A stretch of DNA of 64,000 nt from Azospirillum brasilense (GTDB lineage Bacteria; Pseudomonadota; Alphaproteobacteria; Azospirillales; Azospirillaceae), in assembly GCF_003349955.1 (NCBI RefSeq), contig NZ_QLKQ01000023.1:1-64000 (forward strand), given 5' to 3'. Of this stretch, positions 56,369 through 64,000 are shown piece by piece. The stretch's first letter is position 1. Each line of letters opens with the position of its first letter. The position numbers and the translations under genes are program-made. Under the pieces are notes generated by a model. That model was not told where the DNA came from and did no database searches. It saw only the letters and a program-made list of their open reading frames with translations.

Positions 56369-56384
56369 TGGATGATATCATCCA
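56369..56384. promoter_or_regulatory. Candidate LysR operator
   Basis: TGGATGATATCATCCA, a perfect 16-bp palindrome between the divergent LysR (start 56351) and EamA (start 56456) genes. It is flanked by two similar AATTTC-AATG blocks (about 56353-56365 and 56383-56395). Confidence 0.65.
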
Positions 56385-56455
56385 ATTTCCAAATGAAAAG
56401 GCTCCGCGTCATCCTCTCTCCAACGCACAGAATTCCGCATGGGAGAGGACCGGCC

Positions 56456-57355
56456 ATGACCCACGCCGCCACACACGCTTTACCCCGGACCGACCCGCGG
56501 GCGGCGCCGCTCGCGCTGGTCGTGCCCTTCTGCCTCGCCTGGAGTTCGGCCTTCGCCGCGGGGAAGATCGGTTTGGCCGACTGCCCGCCGCTGCTGCTGC
56601 TGGCCTTCCGTTTCCTGATCGCCGGGGCTCTGCTCGCCGCCATCGCGGCGTGGCGGGGCGAGTATCGGGGGATGGCCGGGCGGACGCTCGGCCTGCTGGC
56701 GCTGCTCGGCCTGCTCAACCACGCGCTCTATCTGGGGCTGAGCTACAGCGGCATGACCCACGTGTCGTCCGGCCTGACCGCGCTGATCGTCAGCGCCAAC
56801 CCGGTGCTGACCGCGGCCCTGGCCGCCCTGCTGCTGGGCGAGGCGATGACTCGGCGCAAGGCGGTGGGGCTGGCGCTGGGGGTGGCCGTGGTGGCGCTGG
56901 TGGTGCGCGGGCGACTGGGCAGCGGGACGGACGCGCCGCTGGGCATCGCGCTCGCGGTCGGCGCGCTGGTGGCGCTGTCGGCGGGGACGCTGCTGTTCAA
57001 GCGGCTGGCGCCGCGGACCGGGCTGCTCGCCGGCACCGGGGTGCAGGTGCTGGCGGCGGGCTTGGCGCTGCTGCCCCTCGGGCTGCTGCTGGAGGAGGCC
57101 GGGTCGATCCGTCTGACCGCCGGCTTCGCCGGGTCGCTGATCTATCAGGCGCTGGTGGTGTCGATCGGCGGCTATCTGCTGTGGTTCCGCCTGCTGCAGC
57201 GGACGAGCGCCACGGAGGCCAGCGCCTATCACTTCCTGATGCCGCCGCTGGGCATGCTGTTCGGCTGGGCGCTGCTGGGCGAAACGGTCCAGCCCTGGGA
57301 CCTGCTGGGCATCCTGCCGGTGGCGCTGGGCATCCGGCTGGTGACAAGGGGGTAA
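56456..57355 (+). CDS. EamA/RhaT-type drug/metabolite exporter
   Basis: A 299-residue inner-membrane protein with about ten helices in two EamA repeats (VVPFCLAWSSAFAAGKIGL... and LAVGALVALSAGTLLFKRLA...). The second repeat has the typical P-x-x-G-x-L-F-G-W-x-L-L-G-E-T segment. Such proteins export amino acids or small metabolites. ATG 56456 has GGAGAGGA about 8 nt upstream. A divergent LysR gene shares its promoter region. Confidence 0.92.
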   Translation: MTHAATHALPRTDPRAAPLALVVPFCLAWSSAFAAGKIGLADCPPLLLLAFRFLIAGALLAAIAAWRGEYRGMAGRTLGLLALLGLLNHALYLGLSYSGMTHVSSGLTALIVSANPVLTAALAALLLGEAMTRRKAVGLALGVAVVALVVRGRLGSGTDAPLGIALAVGALVALSAGTLLFKRLAPRTGLLAGTGVQVLAAGLALLPLGLLLEEAGSIRLTAGFAGSLIYQALVVSIGGYLLWFRLLQRTSATEASAYHFLMPPLGMLFGWALLGETVQPWDLLGILPVALGIRLVTRG

Positions 57356-57484
57356 TGGGCGTATCCTGGCAAAAGGGATACGCCTTTCGCGGGGGATCAG
57401 GTTGCGCCCTGCGATTGTTACGTTTTCATGACGCCCCACTCTCCATCGTCCTGTTGTTGAGGCCCACACGCCGGGAGGCCCACC

Positions 57485-59179
57485 ATCTCGAACATCGCCG
57501 TCTCGCCCACACTGGTCCTGATCGACATCCTCGGCGCCGTGGCGCTGCTGCTGTGGGCGCTGCGGTTGGTGCGGACGGGCGTGTTCCGGTGGGGTGGGGC
57601 GGCGGTCCGCCGCTGGGTCGGCTACGGCACGCGCAACCGGCTGGCCGCCTTCCTGGCCGGCGTCGCCGCCACCATCGCGGTGCAGAGCAGCACGGCGACC
57701 GCCCTGATGACCGCCTCGATGGCCGGGCAGGGCTTCATGACCACACCCATGGCGCTGGCGGTGATGCTGGGCGCCGATGTCGGGACCAGTCTCGTTGCCC
57801 GGTTGCTCGCCATCGACCTGCACTGGCTGTCGCCCAGTCTGCTCCTGCTCGGCGGGGCGCTGCACGCGCTGGGCGGCGAGCATCGCGGGCGGCGGGCGCT
57901 GGCCCGCATCCTGGTCGGCATCGGGCTGATGCTGCTCGCCCTGAAGCTGCTCGGCGCGGCCACCCTGCCGGTCCGGGAGTCGGCGCTGGTCCAGGCGATG
58001 CTGGAGGCGCTGGGCGGCGAGCCACTGTTCGCCCTGATCGTCGCGGCGGCGCTGACCGCGGCGGTGCATTCCAGCCTCGCCACGGTGATGCTGGCGGGGT
58101 CTCTGGCCGGTGCCGGGGTGATCGGGACGGAGACGGCGGTGGCGCTGGTCCTGGGCGCCAATCTGGGCGGCGCCATCCCGGCGGTGCTGGCGACCTCGGC
58201 GGACGGAGCGATGGCGCGGCGGGTGCCGCTGGGCAATCTGCTGGTCCGGGTGACCGGGTCGCTTCTCGCCCTGCCGCTGGTGCCGATGGCGGCGGCGCTC
58301 CTGGCCGGGATGGCCCCGCTGACGGCGGTGGTCACCGCGCATGTCGCCTTCAACGCGGCATTGGCGCTGCTCTTCCTGCCGCTGGTCACGCCGCTCGCCC
58401 GGTTGACCGAAGGGCTGCTGCCCCAGCCGCAGGACGCGGGGGAGGATGCGGCGACTCCCCGGCATCTCGATGAATCGGCGCTGGAGACGCCCTCCGTCGC
58501 CATCGCCGGTGCGGTGCGCGAGACGCTGCGGCTGGGCGATCTGGTGGAGGACATGCTGTGCCGCAGCCTGACCGCCCTGCGCCAGAACGACGAGCGCCCG
58601 ATCGCCGAGGTCAGCCGCGCCGACGACCGGGTGGACCGGCTGCACACCGCCCTCAAGCTCTATCTCGCCAAGCTGGGCCGCCGCCACCTCGACGCCGAGG
58701 AGACCCGTCGGGTCGACGACCTGATGGCCTTCGCCATCAACCTGGAACACATCGGCGACATCATCGATAAGAGCCTGATGGAACTCGCCGCCAAGCGCAT
58801 CCGCCACCACCTGCATTTCGCGCCGGAGGATTTCCGGGAGGTCGAGGAACTGCACCGCCGCACGGTGGAGAATCTGCGCACGGCGCTGGGCATCCTGATC
58901 GGCGAGGACCGGCGGCTGGCCCGGCAGCTCATTGCCGGCAAGGACGCGGTGCGGGCGCTGGAGCGCACCGCCACCGCCCGCCATCTCGACCGCGTGCGCC
59001 GCGGCGACGCCGCCAGCATCGAGACCAGCGCCCTGGTGCTCGACATCCTGCGCGACCTGAAGCGCATCAACGCCCACGTCGCCGCGGTCGCCCTGCCCAT
59101 CCTCGATCAGGTGGGCGAACTCAGCGAGAGCCGCCTGAAGGTGGTCGGGCTGCCCCGGCTGGAAAGCCGGGACGTGTAG
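57485..59179 (+). CDS. Na/Pi cotransporter family protein, probable ATC start
   Basis: A protein with two Na/Pi repeats: AVQSSTATALMTASMAGQGFM and AAVHSSLATVMLAGSLAGAGV. The Q/H-S-S-x-A-T motif is the phosphate/sodium site. The C-terminal 230 residues are a PhoU-like helical domain (LEHIGDIIDKSLMELAAKRIRHH). GGGAGG at 57473-57478 lies 6 nt before ATC 57485, which begins I-S-N-I-A-V-S-P-T-L-V-L-I-D-I-L-G, the expected first helix. No ATG or GTG lies near that site; the first GTG (57539) lacks a Shine-Dalgarno and would cut off the start of the helix. The start is therefore either a rare ATC or a sequencing error for ATG. Confidence 0.85.
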   Translation: MSNIAVSPTLVLIDILGAVALLLWALRLVRTGVFRWGGAAVRRWVGYGTRNRLAAFLAGVAATIAVQSSTATALMTASMAGQGFMTTPMALAVMLGADVGTSLVARLLAIDLHWLSPSLLLLGGALHALGGEHRGRRALARILVGIGLMLLALKLLGAATLPVRESALVQAMLEALGGEPLFALIVAAALTAAVHSSLATVMLAGSLAGAGVIGTETAVALVLGANLGGAIPAVLATSADGAMARRVPLGNLLVRVTGSLLALPLVPMAAALLAGMAPLTAVVTAHVAFNAALALLFLPLVTPLARLTEGLLPQPQDAGEDAATPRHLDESALETPSVAIAGAVRETLRLGDLVEDMLCRSLTALRQNDERPIAEVSRADDRVDRLHTALKLYLAKLGRRHLDAEETRRVDDLMAFAINLEHIGDIIDKSLMELAAKRIRHHLHFAPEDFREVEELHRRTVENLRTALGILIGEDRRLARQLIAGKDAVRALERTATARHLDRVRRGDAASIETSALVLDILRDLKRINAHVAAVALPILDQVGELSESRLKVVGLPRLESRDV

Positions 59180-59197
59180 GGGAGGGGGAGAGCCGCG

Positions 59198-60130
59198 CTA
59201 CCGCGGCATCTCCCCGGTCAGGGTGGCGCTCAAACCTTGCAGCAGGCCGAAGCGGCAGCCCTCGCCAAAGGTGGCGCGCAGCCGCGCCGGGTCGCCGATG
59301 GACACGCGGATGTCGCCCGCCCGCGCCGGCTGGTGCAGGCGGCGCACCCGGCTGGCGCACAGCTCCTGCAACACCTCCAGCAGCATCAGCAGAGAGGTCG
59401 GGCGGCCGGTGCACAGGTTGAAGACCTCGGCGCCCTGCGGACGGCGCTCCATCGCTTTTACGAGAAAGCGCACGACATCGCCGACGAACACGAAATCGCG
59501 GACCTGCTCGCCGTCGCCGAAGATCGTCACGTCCTCGCCCTGCGCCACGCGGCGGGCGAAGATCGAGATCACCCCGGAATAGGGCGAGGACGGGTCCTGC
59601 CGCGGCCCGTAGACGTTGAAGAAACGGAAGCCCGTCGTCGGCACCCCGTGGATGGCCCAGGCGACGTTGGCGTGCAGTTCGCAGCCCAGCTTGTCCACGC
59701 CGTAGGCGGACAGCGGCCGCGTCGCCGCGTCCTCGCGCAGCGGGGTGGCCGTGTTGTCGCCGTAGACCGCGGCGGAGGAGGCGTAGACCACCGGCACCGG
59801 CGTGCCGTTGCGGGCGCTGCGCGCCGCCTCGAAGACGGTGACGGTGCCCGACAGGTTGGTGCGGTGGGTTTCCGCCCACAATTCGCGCGAGCGCTGGACG
59901 GAGGCGACGGCGGCCAGATGGAACACGCCGTCCACCCCCTGAATCGCCTGATGGACCGCGTCGGGATCGGCGACGTCGCCGACCACCAGCTTGGCCAGCA
60001 GCGGCTTGTTCTCCAGACGGCCGGTGCTCATGTCGTCCAGGATGGTGACCCGATGCCCGTCGCCGATCAGCCGGTCGGCCAGATGCGAACCGATGAAGCC
60101 GCAGCCGCCGGTCACGAGATAATGGGCCAT
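59198..60130 (-). CDS. NAD-dependent epimerase/dehydratase (UDP-glucose 4-epimerase type)
   Basis: A 310-residue extended SDR. GGCGFIGSHLADRL is the NAD-binding motif, VVYASSAAVYGD holds the catalytic Ser, and YGVDK is the Y-x3-K pair. FFNVYGPRQDP is a typical sugar-nucleotide epimerase signature. ATG 60130 gives MAHYLVTGG. Likely substrate is a UDP-sugar for surface polysaccharide, but no polysaccharide genes are adjacent. It converges with the Na/Pi cotransporter gene, stops 18 bp apart. Confidence 0.9.
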   Translation of the reverse strand: MAHYLVTGGCGFIGSHLADRLIGDGHRVTILDDMSTGRLENKPLLAKLVVGDVADPDAVHQAIQGVDGVFHLAAVASVQRSRELWAETHRTNLSGTVTVFEAARSARNGTPVPVVYASSAAVYGDNTATPLREDAATRPLSAYGVDKLGCELHANVAWAIHGVPTTGFRFFNVYGPRQDPSSPYSGVISIFARRVAQGEDVTIFGDGEQVRDFVFVGDVVRFLVKAMERRPQGAEVFNLCTGRPTSLLMLLEVLQELCASRVRRLHQPARAGDIRVSIGDPARLRATFGEGCRFGLLQGLSATLTGEMPR

Positions 60131-60455
60131 CCGCCGTCCTTTCCACCTTCGCAAAGCATGGATTCATAGTGGCGAGGGGGTGTCGAACCGACCAGACCAT
60201 CTTAGGGGTAGGGAATGGCGCATGGGGTGCGCCGGTCCTGGCCGTTCGGGGTGGGAGGCCCCGAATCGGTGTCGTTTCAATGGCGCTTTCCGGCACCCTC
60301 GCGGCGGGCAGGCGGAACCGAGGGTTCAACAGCCTTATCCACCATCTTATGCACTTTTTTGTGGATAACTTTGGTCAAGGGAACCAATGGCCGCCGTGGA
60401 GCATCCCGGACACAGTGTGTATCGAAGGACACATCGGTACGGTGCCGGCCCCCGG
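60131..60455. other. Intergenic region with two DnaA-box-like sequences
   Basis: These 325 bp lie between the end of the receiver gene (minus strand) and the start of the epimerase gene (also minus). They hold TTATCCACC (60335-60343) and, inverted, TGTGGATAA (60360-60368), which is a perfect reverse-strand DnaA box (TTATCCACA). The 16 bp between are T-rich. I see no gene. Confidence 0.5.
60335..60368. promoter_or_regulatory. Inverted pair of DnaA boxes
   Basis: TTATCCACC, then a 16-bp AT-rich spacer, then TGTGGATAA. The second box is a perfect match to the consensus, the first differs in the last base. They can also be read as an 8-bp stem with a T-rich loop. Confidence 0.45.
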
Positions 60456-60851
60456 TCAGTCCGCGGTGGACTCGCCCGTCGCGGACAGCAGGCGGGCCAC
60501 CGCCTTGCGCAGCTCCTCGTTGAGGAAGGGTTTGTAGAGCACGGCGTCCGCCGCGAACATCTCGGCCATCTTCAAGGCATAGCCGGCGGGCAGGTTCGGC
60601 GCTCCGCCCGACATGGCGAGCACTTGAGCGCCGGGGTTGCGGGTGCGTGCGGCCTTGATGACCTCGACCCCGTCGGCCTCGGGCATCAGCACGTCGGTGA
60701 CGATCAGGTCGAAGACCGCGCCGCCGTCCAGCAGAGAGATGGCGACACGTCCGTTTTCCGCCTCCACGACCTCATGGCCCGCCTGTTCGATCACTTCGGT
60801 GACCGCCAGCCGCACGGCGGCCGAATCCTCAACGACCAGCACCTTCGCCAT
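60456..60851 (-). CDS. Single-domain response regulator
   Basis: A 131-residue CheY-like receiver. VLVVEDSAAVRLAV forms the acidic pocket, LIVTDVLMPEADG contains the phospho-acceptor Asp, AMSGG the Ser and YKPF the Lys. There is no output domain. The start overlaps the kinase gene by 23 nt, so both are in one operon. It should receive phosphate from the MASE3 kinase. Confidence 0.92.
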   Translation of the reverse strand: MAKVLVVEDSAAVRLAVTEVIEQAGHEVVEAENGRVAISLLDGGAVFDLIVTDVLMPEADGVEVIKAARTRNPGAQVLAMSGGAPNLPAGYALKMAEMFAADAVLYKPFLNEELRKAVARLLSATGESTAD

Positions 60852-62871
60852 GAACCATCATCCCATGTGTCGTTTGGCCCGGTCCGCCGGGTGGGGCGGT
60901 GGGCAGGTCGATGATGAAGGACGTTCCGCGTCCGGGGGTGCTTTCGACCAGAATATCCCCGCCCCCGTTCCTTACAATACCATACACCACTGAAAGCCCA
61001 AGTCCTGTCCCCTTCCCGACCGGCTTGGTGGTGAAGAAGGGGTCGAACACGCGCTGCCGCGTCGCCTCGTCCATTCCGGTCCCGGTATCGCTCACGGTCA
61101 GCCGAACATACTGGCCTTCGCCGAGCTGGGTGAGGGACGTGTCCTGCGCGTTCACGGTCAGGGAACGGGCGCCGATCGTCAGGGTGCCGCCCTGTGGCAT
61201 GGCATCGCGGGCGTTCTGGATCAGGTTCAGGAGCACCTGGGTCAACTCGGTCGCGGTGATGGTCACGGTGTCCAGGCCGGATGAGAGCCGGGTGTGCGTC
61301 GTGATGGTTCCCGGCATCGAGGGGGCGGCGAGTTCCAGGGCGGAATGCACGGCGTCCTCGAGATTGCCCGGCGGCGATTCGGCCACCTCGACACGGGCGA
61401 ACTGGAGGACGTCGCGCATGATCGTGCGGGCCTTCACGCCGCTGTCATGGATGGCGTTCAGGTAGGTCTGCAGCTTGCGATCCTCCCCGGCGCGGCCGCG
61501 CGCCAGATCGGACAGGCTGATGACCGGTTGCAGCAGGTTGTTGATCTCGTGGGCAAGGCCGCCGACGAGGCTGCCGAGCGCCGCCATGGTCTGCTTTTGC
61601 CGCGCCGCCTCCGCCGATTGCCGCCGCGCGCTGATGTCGCTGGTCGTGCCGCGGTAGCCGAGAAAGGTGCCGTTGCCGTCATAGCGCGGCGTGCCGCTGA
61701 CCATCACCCAGCGCGCGGCTCCCCCCGGCGAGGCCAGCGGGAAGGACAGGCGGCGGAAGGGTTCCCGCCGGTGCAGGGCCTCGATCAGGACGGGATAATC
61801 CTCCGCGGGACGGTTGCGGTCCAGGAGATCGGCGTGGGTGAATCCCAGAAGCTCCGCCCCGCCGCGTCCGGTGGATTCCTGGGCCCGCGGCGACAGGGCG
61901 GTGAAGCGCCCGCGCTCGTCGGTTTCCCAGAACCAGTCGTTGGAGCATTCCAGAAGCGCGCGCCAGCGCGCCTCGCTCTCGCGCAGTTCGGCGGTGCGGG
62001 TGGCGATGAGCGACTCCAGCCCGCTCAGATGGTCGCGCAGGGCCTCTTCGCTGCGGCGCATCCGATAGAAGGCGAGGTCGTAGGGGTTTCGCAGGGCGGT
62101 GACGATGATCGCCCGGTACAGCAGGTAGAAGGACAGGATCTTGATGAAGTGCCCCAGGGCGTTGATCGCCCCATGGGGGTGGTTGTAGAGCGTGAAGATC
62201 AATTCCTGCGGGGCCAGCAGGGCGATTCCGGCGAAGGTCAGGCCGAACACCCTGGGTTCGAACTGCCGGCGCTTGCCGCACAGCAACAGACAGGCGACGA
62301 CCGCCGCGATGCTGAAGGTGTACTCGGCCCAGATCTTGAACGGGGACAGCCCGACGCCCGGAACGAAGGCGTCCGGCATGATGCCGAAGGTGAAGATCGA
62401 CAGGAAGGCGCAGGCCACCGCGGCCACCTGGATCAGCAGCACATCGCCCGCGCGCAGCCGCGTCTCGGTCAGCAGCGGCGCGGCCAGGAAAACCGCCGCC
62501 TGAAGGCCGCGGGCGGCGATCCAGAGCTGGGTGGATTGGTTGGCACTGGCCTCGCCGATGACGTTCATGCCGGGAAAGGCGATGGCGTGGAGCAGGTCCA
62601 GCAGCGCGATGCCGGGCATGGACAGGCCGACGAAGGAAAGGAAAGGCGACTGGTTGGTGTCGCGCGTGTTCCAGGCGATCGTGAAGATCGTCATGGAGAT
62701 GGCGACGGCGAACATCTCCACGCAGAGATGGAACAGCAGGTAATTGTGGCGGACCAGGATGGCCAGAACCGCCATGAGCATCAGCAGGGCGGCCAAACCG
62801 GACAGGACGGAGCGGTCCCGGAGCCAACGGGCAAACGTTGGTCGGATCGCGGACGGCTGGGTCCCGCTCAT
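60829..62871 (-). CDS. Sensor histidine kinase with MASE3-type membrane domain
   Basis: A 680-residue kinase. Residues about 22-270 form about eight membrane helices with the MASE3 pattern (LLFHLCVEMFAVAISMTIFTIAWN, GIALLDLLHAIAFPGMNV). A coiled coil (about residues 275-310) leads to a PAS domain (ALLECSNDWFWETDERGRF) and PAC. The HisKA has GGLAHEINNLLQPVISLSDL; the HATPase has LNLIQNARDAMPQGG, SDTGTGMDEA and GTGLGLSVVYGIV. ATG 62871 starts MSGTQPSAIRP. The signal is unknown. Forms an operon with the receiver protein downstream. Confidence 0.93.
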   Translation of the reverse strand: MSGTQPSAIRPTFARWLRDRSVLSGLAALLMLMAVLAILVRHNYLLFHLCVEMFAVAISMTIFTIAWNTRDTNQSPFLSFVGLSMPGIALLDLLHAIAFPGMNVIGEASANQSTQLWIAARGLQAAVFLAAPLLTETRLRAGDVLLIQVAAVACAFLSIFTFGIMPDAFVPGVGLSPFKIWAEYTFSIAAVVACLLLCGKRRQFEPRVFGLTFAGIALLAPQELIFTLYNHPHGAINALGHFIKILSFYLLYRAIIVTALRNPYDLAFYRMRRSEEALRDHLSGLESLIATRTAELRESEARWRALLECSNDWFWETDERGRFTALSPRAQESTGRGGAELLGFTHADLLDRNRPAEDYPVLIEALHRREPFRRLSFPLASPGGAARWVMVSGTPRYDGNGTFLGYRGTTSDISARRQSAEAARQKQTMAALGSLVGGLAHEINNLLQPVISLSDLARGRAGEDRKLQTYLNAIHDSGVKARTIMRDVLQFARVEVAESPPGNLEDAVHSALELAAPSMPGTITTHTRLSSGLDTVTITATELTQVLLNLIQNARDAMPQGGTLTIGARSLTVNAQDTSLTQLGEGQYVRLTVSDTGTGMDEATRQRVFDPFFTTKPVGKGTGLGLSVVYGIVRNGGGDILVESTPGRGTSFIIDLPTAPPGGPGQTTHGMMVHGEGAGR

Positions 62872-63087
62872 GAACGGTCGGCTCCGCGGTGGACGGGGGT
62901 GCGGCCCACGCATGGCACGGTCAGCCGACCGCGCGATGCCGCAGGACCGATCAACACACCAAATCCCGTCGCGGTGCAAGCCGGACGTTGTGCCTTCCAA
63001 GCCGACGCGGCAATTGCTCACAGGAAAGCGGCGGCCACCGTCCTGTCTTCGCAGCATGGGCTGTTCGGCGCAAACACCGCCAGGAAA

Positions 63088-63474
63088 TCAGCCTTCCTTG
63101 GCGGGCTGGGCCGGAGGCAGGTCGAAGGGTGTGCTGACGAAGGGGTCGCCGCGGCCATGGCCGGCGCGGTCGTGACCTTTCTCGGTCGCCGCCTTGCGGT
63201 AATAGCCGACAATGAACACGCGGACCGCGTTGGCCAGCGACACGGCGTTGCCGCGCGACCGGCGGGACTGCGAATCCAAGCGGTCCTTGAGGTCGCTGCA
63301 CAGTTCATCGACGGTCAGGTCTTCCCGGAGGCAGATGTCGTCCAGCGCTTCCCAATAGGACGGCTCCAGCCGAAGCGGCGTCGGATGCCCGAACAGCTTG
63401 ACGGTGCGTGCCACCAGCGGGATGGCGTTCAGCGGCGATGGCGCGTTGGACGCCTGTGACTCCTGACCCGACAT
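63088..63474 (-). CDS. Ribbon-helix-helix domain protein
   Basis: A 128-residue protein. The segment RTVKLFGHPTPLRLEPSYWEALDDICLREDLTVDELCSDLKDRL matches the RHH_4 family, small DNA-binding proteins common in alphaproteobacteria. A Pro-rich C-terminal tail follows. ATG 63474 is preferred over 63522. A TTGACTGT-containing upstream region (63488-63500 on the plus strand) lies before the Crp/Fnr gene. Targets are unknown. Confidence 0.8.
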   Translation of the reverse strand: MSGQESQASNAPSPLNAIPLVARTVKLFGHPTPLRLEPSYWEALDDICLREDLTVDELCSDLKDRLDSQSRRSRGNAVSLANAVRVFIVGYYRKAATEKGHDRAGHGRGDPFVSTPFDLPPAQPAKEG

Positions 63475-63579
63475 AGCCCTGTATTCCTTGACTGTCAGCC
63501 GTGTATCCTGTCGTGCAATCAATATAGCGTGATTGAAAAAATTTGCGACGATAAAACTCAGCGGATGTGCTGGCTGGCC

Positions 63580-64000
63580 TTACGGCACGTCACCCGACTC
63601 TCCCGCCATGTCCTTGAGCATGTATAGATTGGTGATGACGATAAAACCTTTGTTATAGGTAATCGCACCGGCGTTGCGCAATGCACGCAGGCTTTTATTC
63701 ACCATCTCGCGCGTGACACCCAGCATCGACGCCAGGGCTTCCTGGGACACCGGCTGGTTGATGCGCAGTCCGGCGGGCGTCTTCTGCCCATAGGTGTCCG
63801 CCAGCAGAAGGATACGCCGGGCCAGCCGGCGCGGCACGTCGTGGAAAACCGCATCCTCGATGTTTTCCGACACCCAGCGCAGCCGTTCGCACAGCACGCC
63901 CATCATGCGGATGCACAGCGAGGGGTGCCGTTCCAGGAAGGAGATGAATTCCGGGCGGTCGATGCGGAACAGTTCCGCCGGGCGCAGCGCGGTGGCACCG
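63580..64000 (-). CDS. Crp/Fnr-family regulator, 5' end beyond the window
   Basis: The last 139 codons of a Crp/Fnr protein; the gene runs off the window end. Visible are the end of the cNMP-binding-type domain (ALRPAELFRIDRPEFISFLE), the long dimerisation helix (LCERLRWVSENIEDAVFHDV) and a winged HTH (VSQEALASMLGVTREMVNKSLRAL). The R-E-M-V-N-K recognition helix is of the CooA/Crp-like type rather than E-x-x-S-R of Fnr. The Cys residues of an iron-sulphur Fnr would lie outside the visible part. Confidence 0.9.
   Translation of the reverse strand, partial: GATALRPAELFRIDRPEFISFLERHPSLCIRMMGVLCERLRWVSENIEDAVFHDVPRRLARRILLLADTYGQKTPAGLRINQPVSQEALASMLGVTREMVNKSLRALRNAGAITYNKGFIVITNLYMLKDMAGESGDVP

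Noticed and set aside
60335..60368. Reading the TTATCCAC...GTGGATAA pair as a rho-independent terminator for the receiver gene.
   Set aside because: The stem is short and AT-rich and the T-run is in the loop rather than after the stem.

Overview
The window looks like a piece of chromosome from a GC-rich alphaproteobacterium, most likely Azospirillum or a close Rhodospirillales relative. I infer this from the dnaN-recF-gyrB cluster without an adjacent dnaA, the many sensor kinases, the D(-)-tartrate dehydratase, and the very high GC with frequent ATGA/GTGA start-stop overlaps. The identification is an inference, not a database result.

Positions 1 to about 19,540 are an accessory island. Its right part is a Tn7/Tn5053-like transposition module read leftwards: a TnsA-like protein, TniA (DDE transposase), TniB (AAA+ ATPase) and TniQ/TnsD. 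The tniQ gene is split by an 1,845-bp IS1595-family element with an exact 8-bp target duplication. Removing the element and one copy of the duplication restores one 664-codon reading frame. The TnsA-like protein seems to lack the usual catalytic residues. The presumed right end lies just beyond the terminator of gyrB, in the orientation Tn7 takes at glmS. Leftwards the cargo includes a 1,195-aa UPF1-like helicase with a long coiled-coil insertion, a frameshifted AbiJ-type abortive-infection gene, two low-GC small genes, a Cys/His-rich protein, an HTH regulator and a protein with an AcrVA2-like C-terminus. The left end of the island was not found and may lie outside the window.

Positions 19,591 to 31,003 are core genes: gyrB, recF and dnaN (minus strand), an SDR-type protein, a TPR protein, the ferrous-iron operon feoA-feoB-Cys-rich small protein, and a membrane diguanylate cyclase.

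Positions 31,481 to 41,384 form a signalling and metabolic locus. A MASE4 histidine kinase and FixJ-like response regulator lie between a chloroperoxidase-like hydrolase and a six-gene operon (YcaC-like isochorismatase, XapX, TAT-exported amidohydrolase, DoxX, MFS transporter with an extra C-terminal domain, alginate-type porin). Both flanking transcription units carry the same motif, ATACCTNNGTATA, about 130 bp before their start codons. This suggests one two-component regulon.

Positions 41,571 to 64,000 hold a lipoprotein, tRNA-Asp and tRNA-Asn, an MBL-fold hydrolase, a GST-LysR pair divergent from D(-)-tartrate dehydratase, a 57-aa secreted peptide with a near-perfect Shine-Dalgarno sequence, a TAT-type beta-carbonic-anhydrase-like protein, a large hybrid kinase, tyrS, ispE, a glycine-zipper protein, a LysR/EamA divergent pair, a Na/Pi cotransporter whose best start codon is ATC, an epimerase, a MASE3 kinase with its receiver protein, a ribbon-helix-helix protein and the 3' part of a Crp/Fnr regulator.
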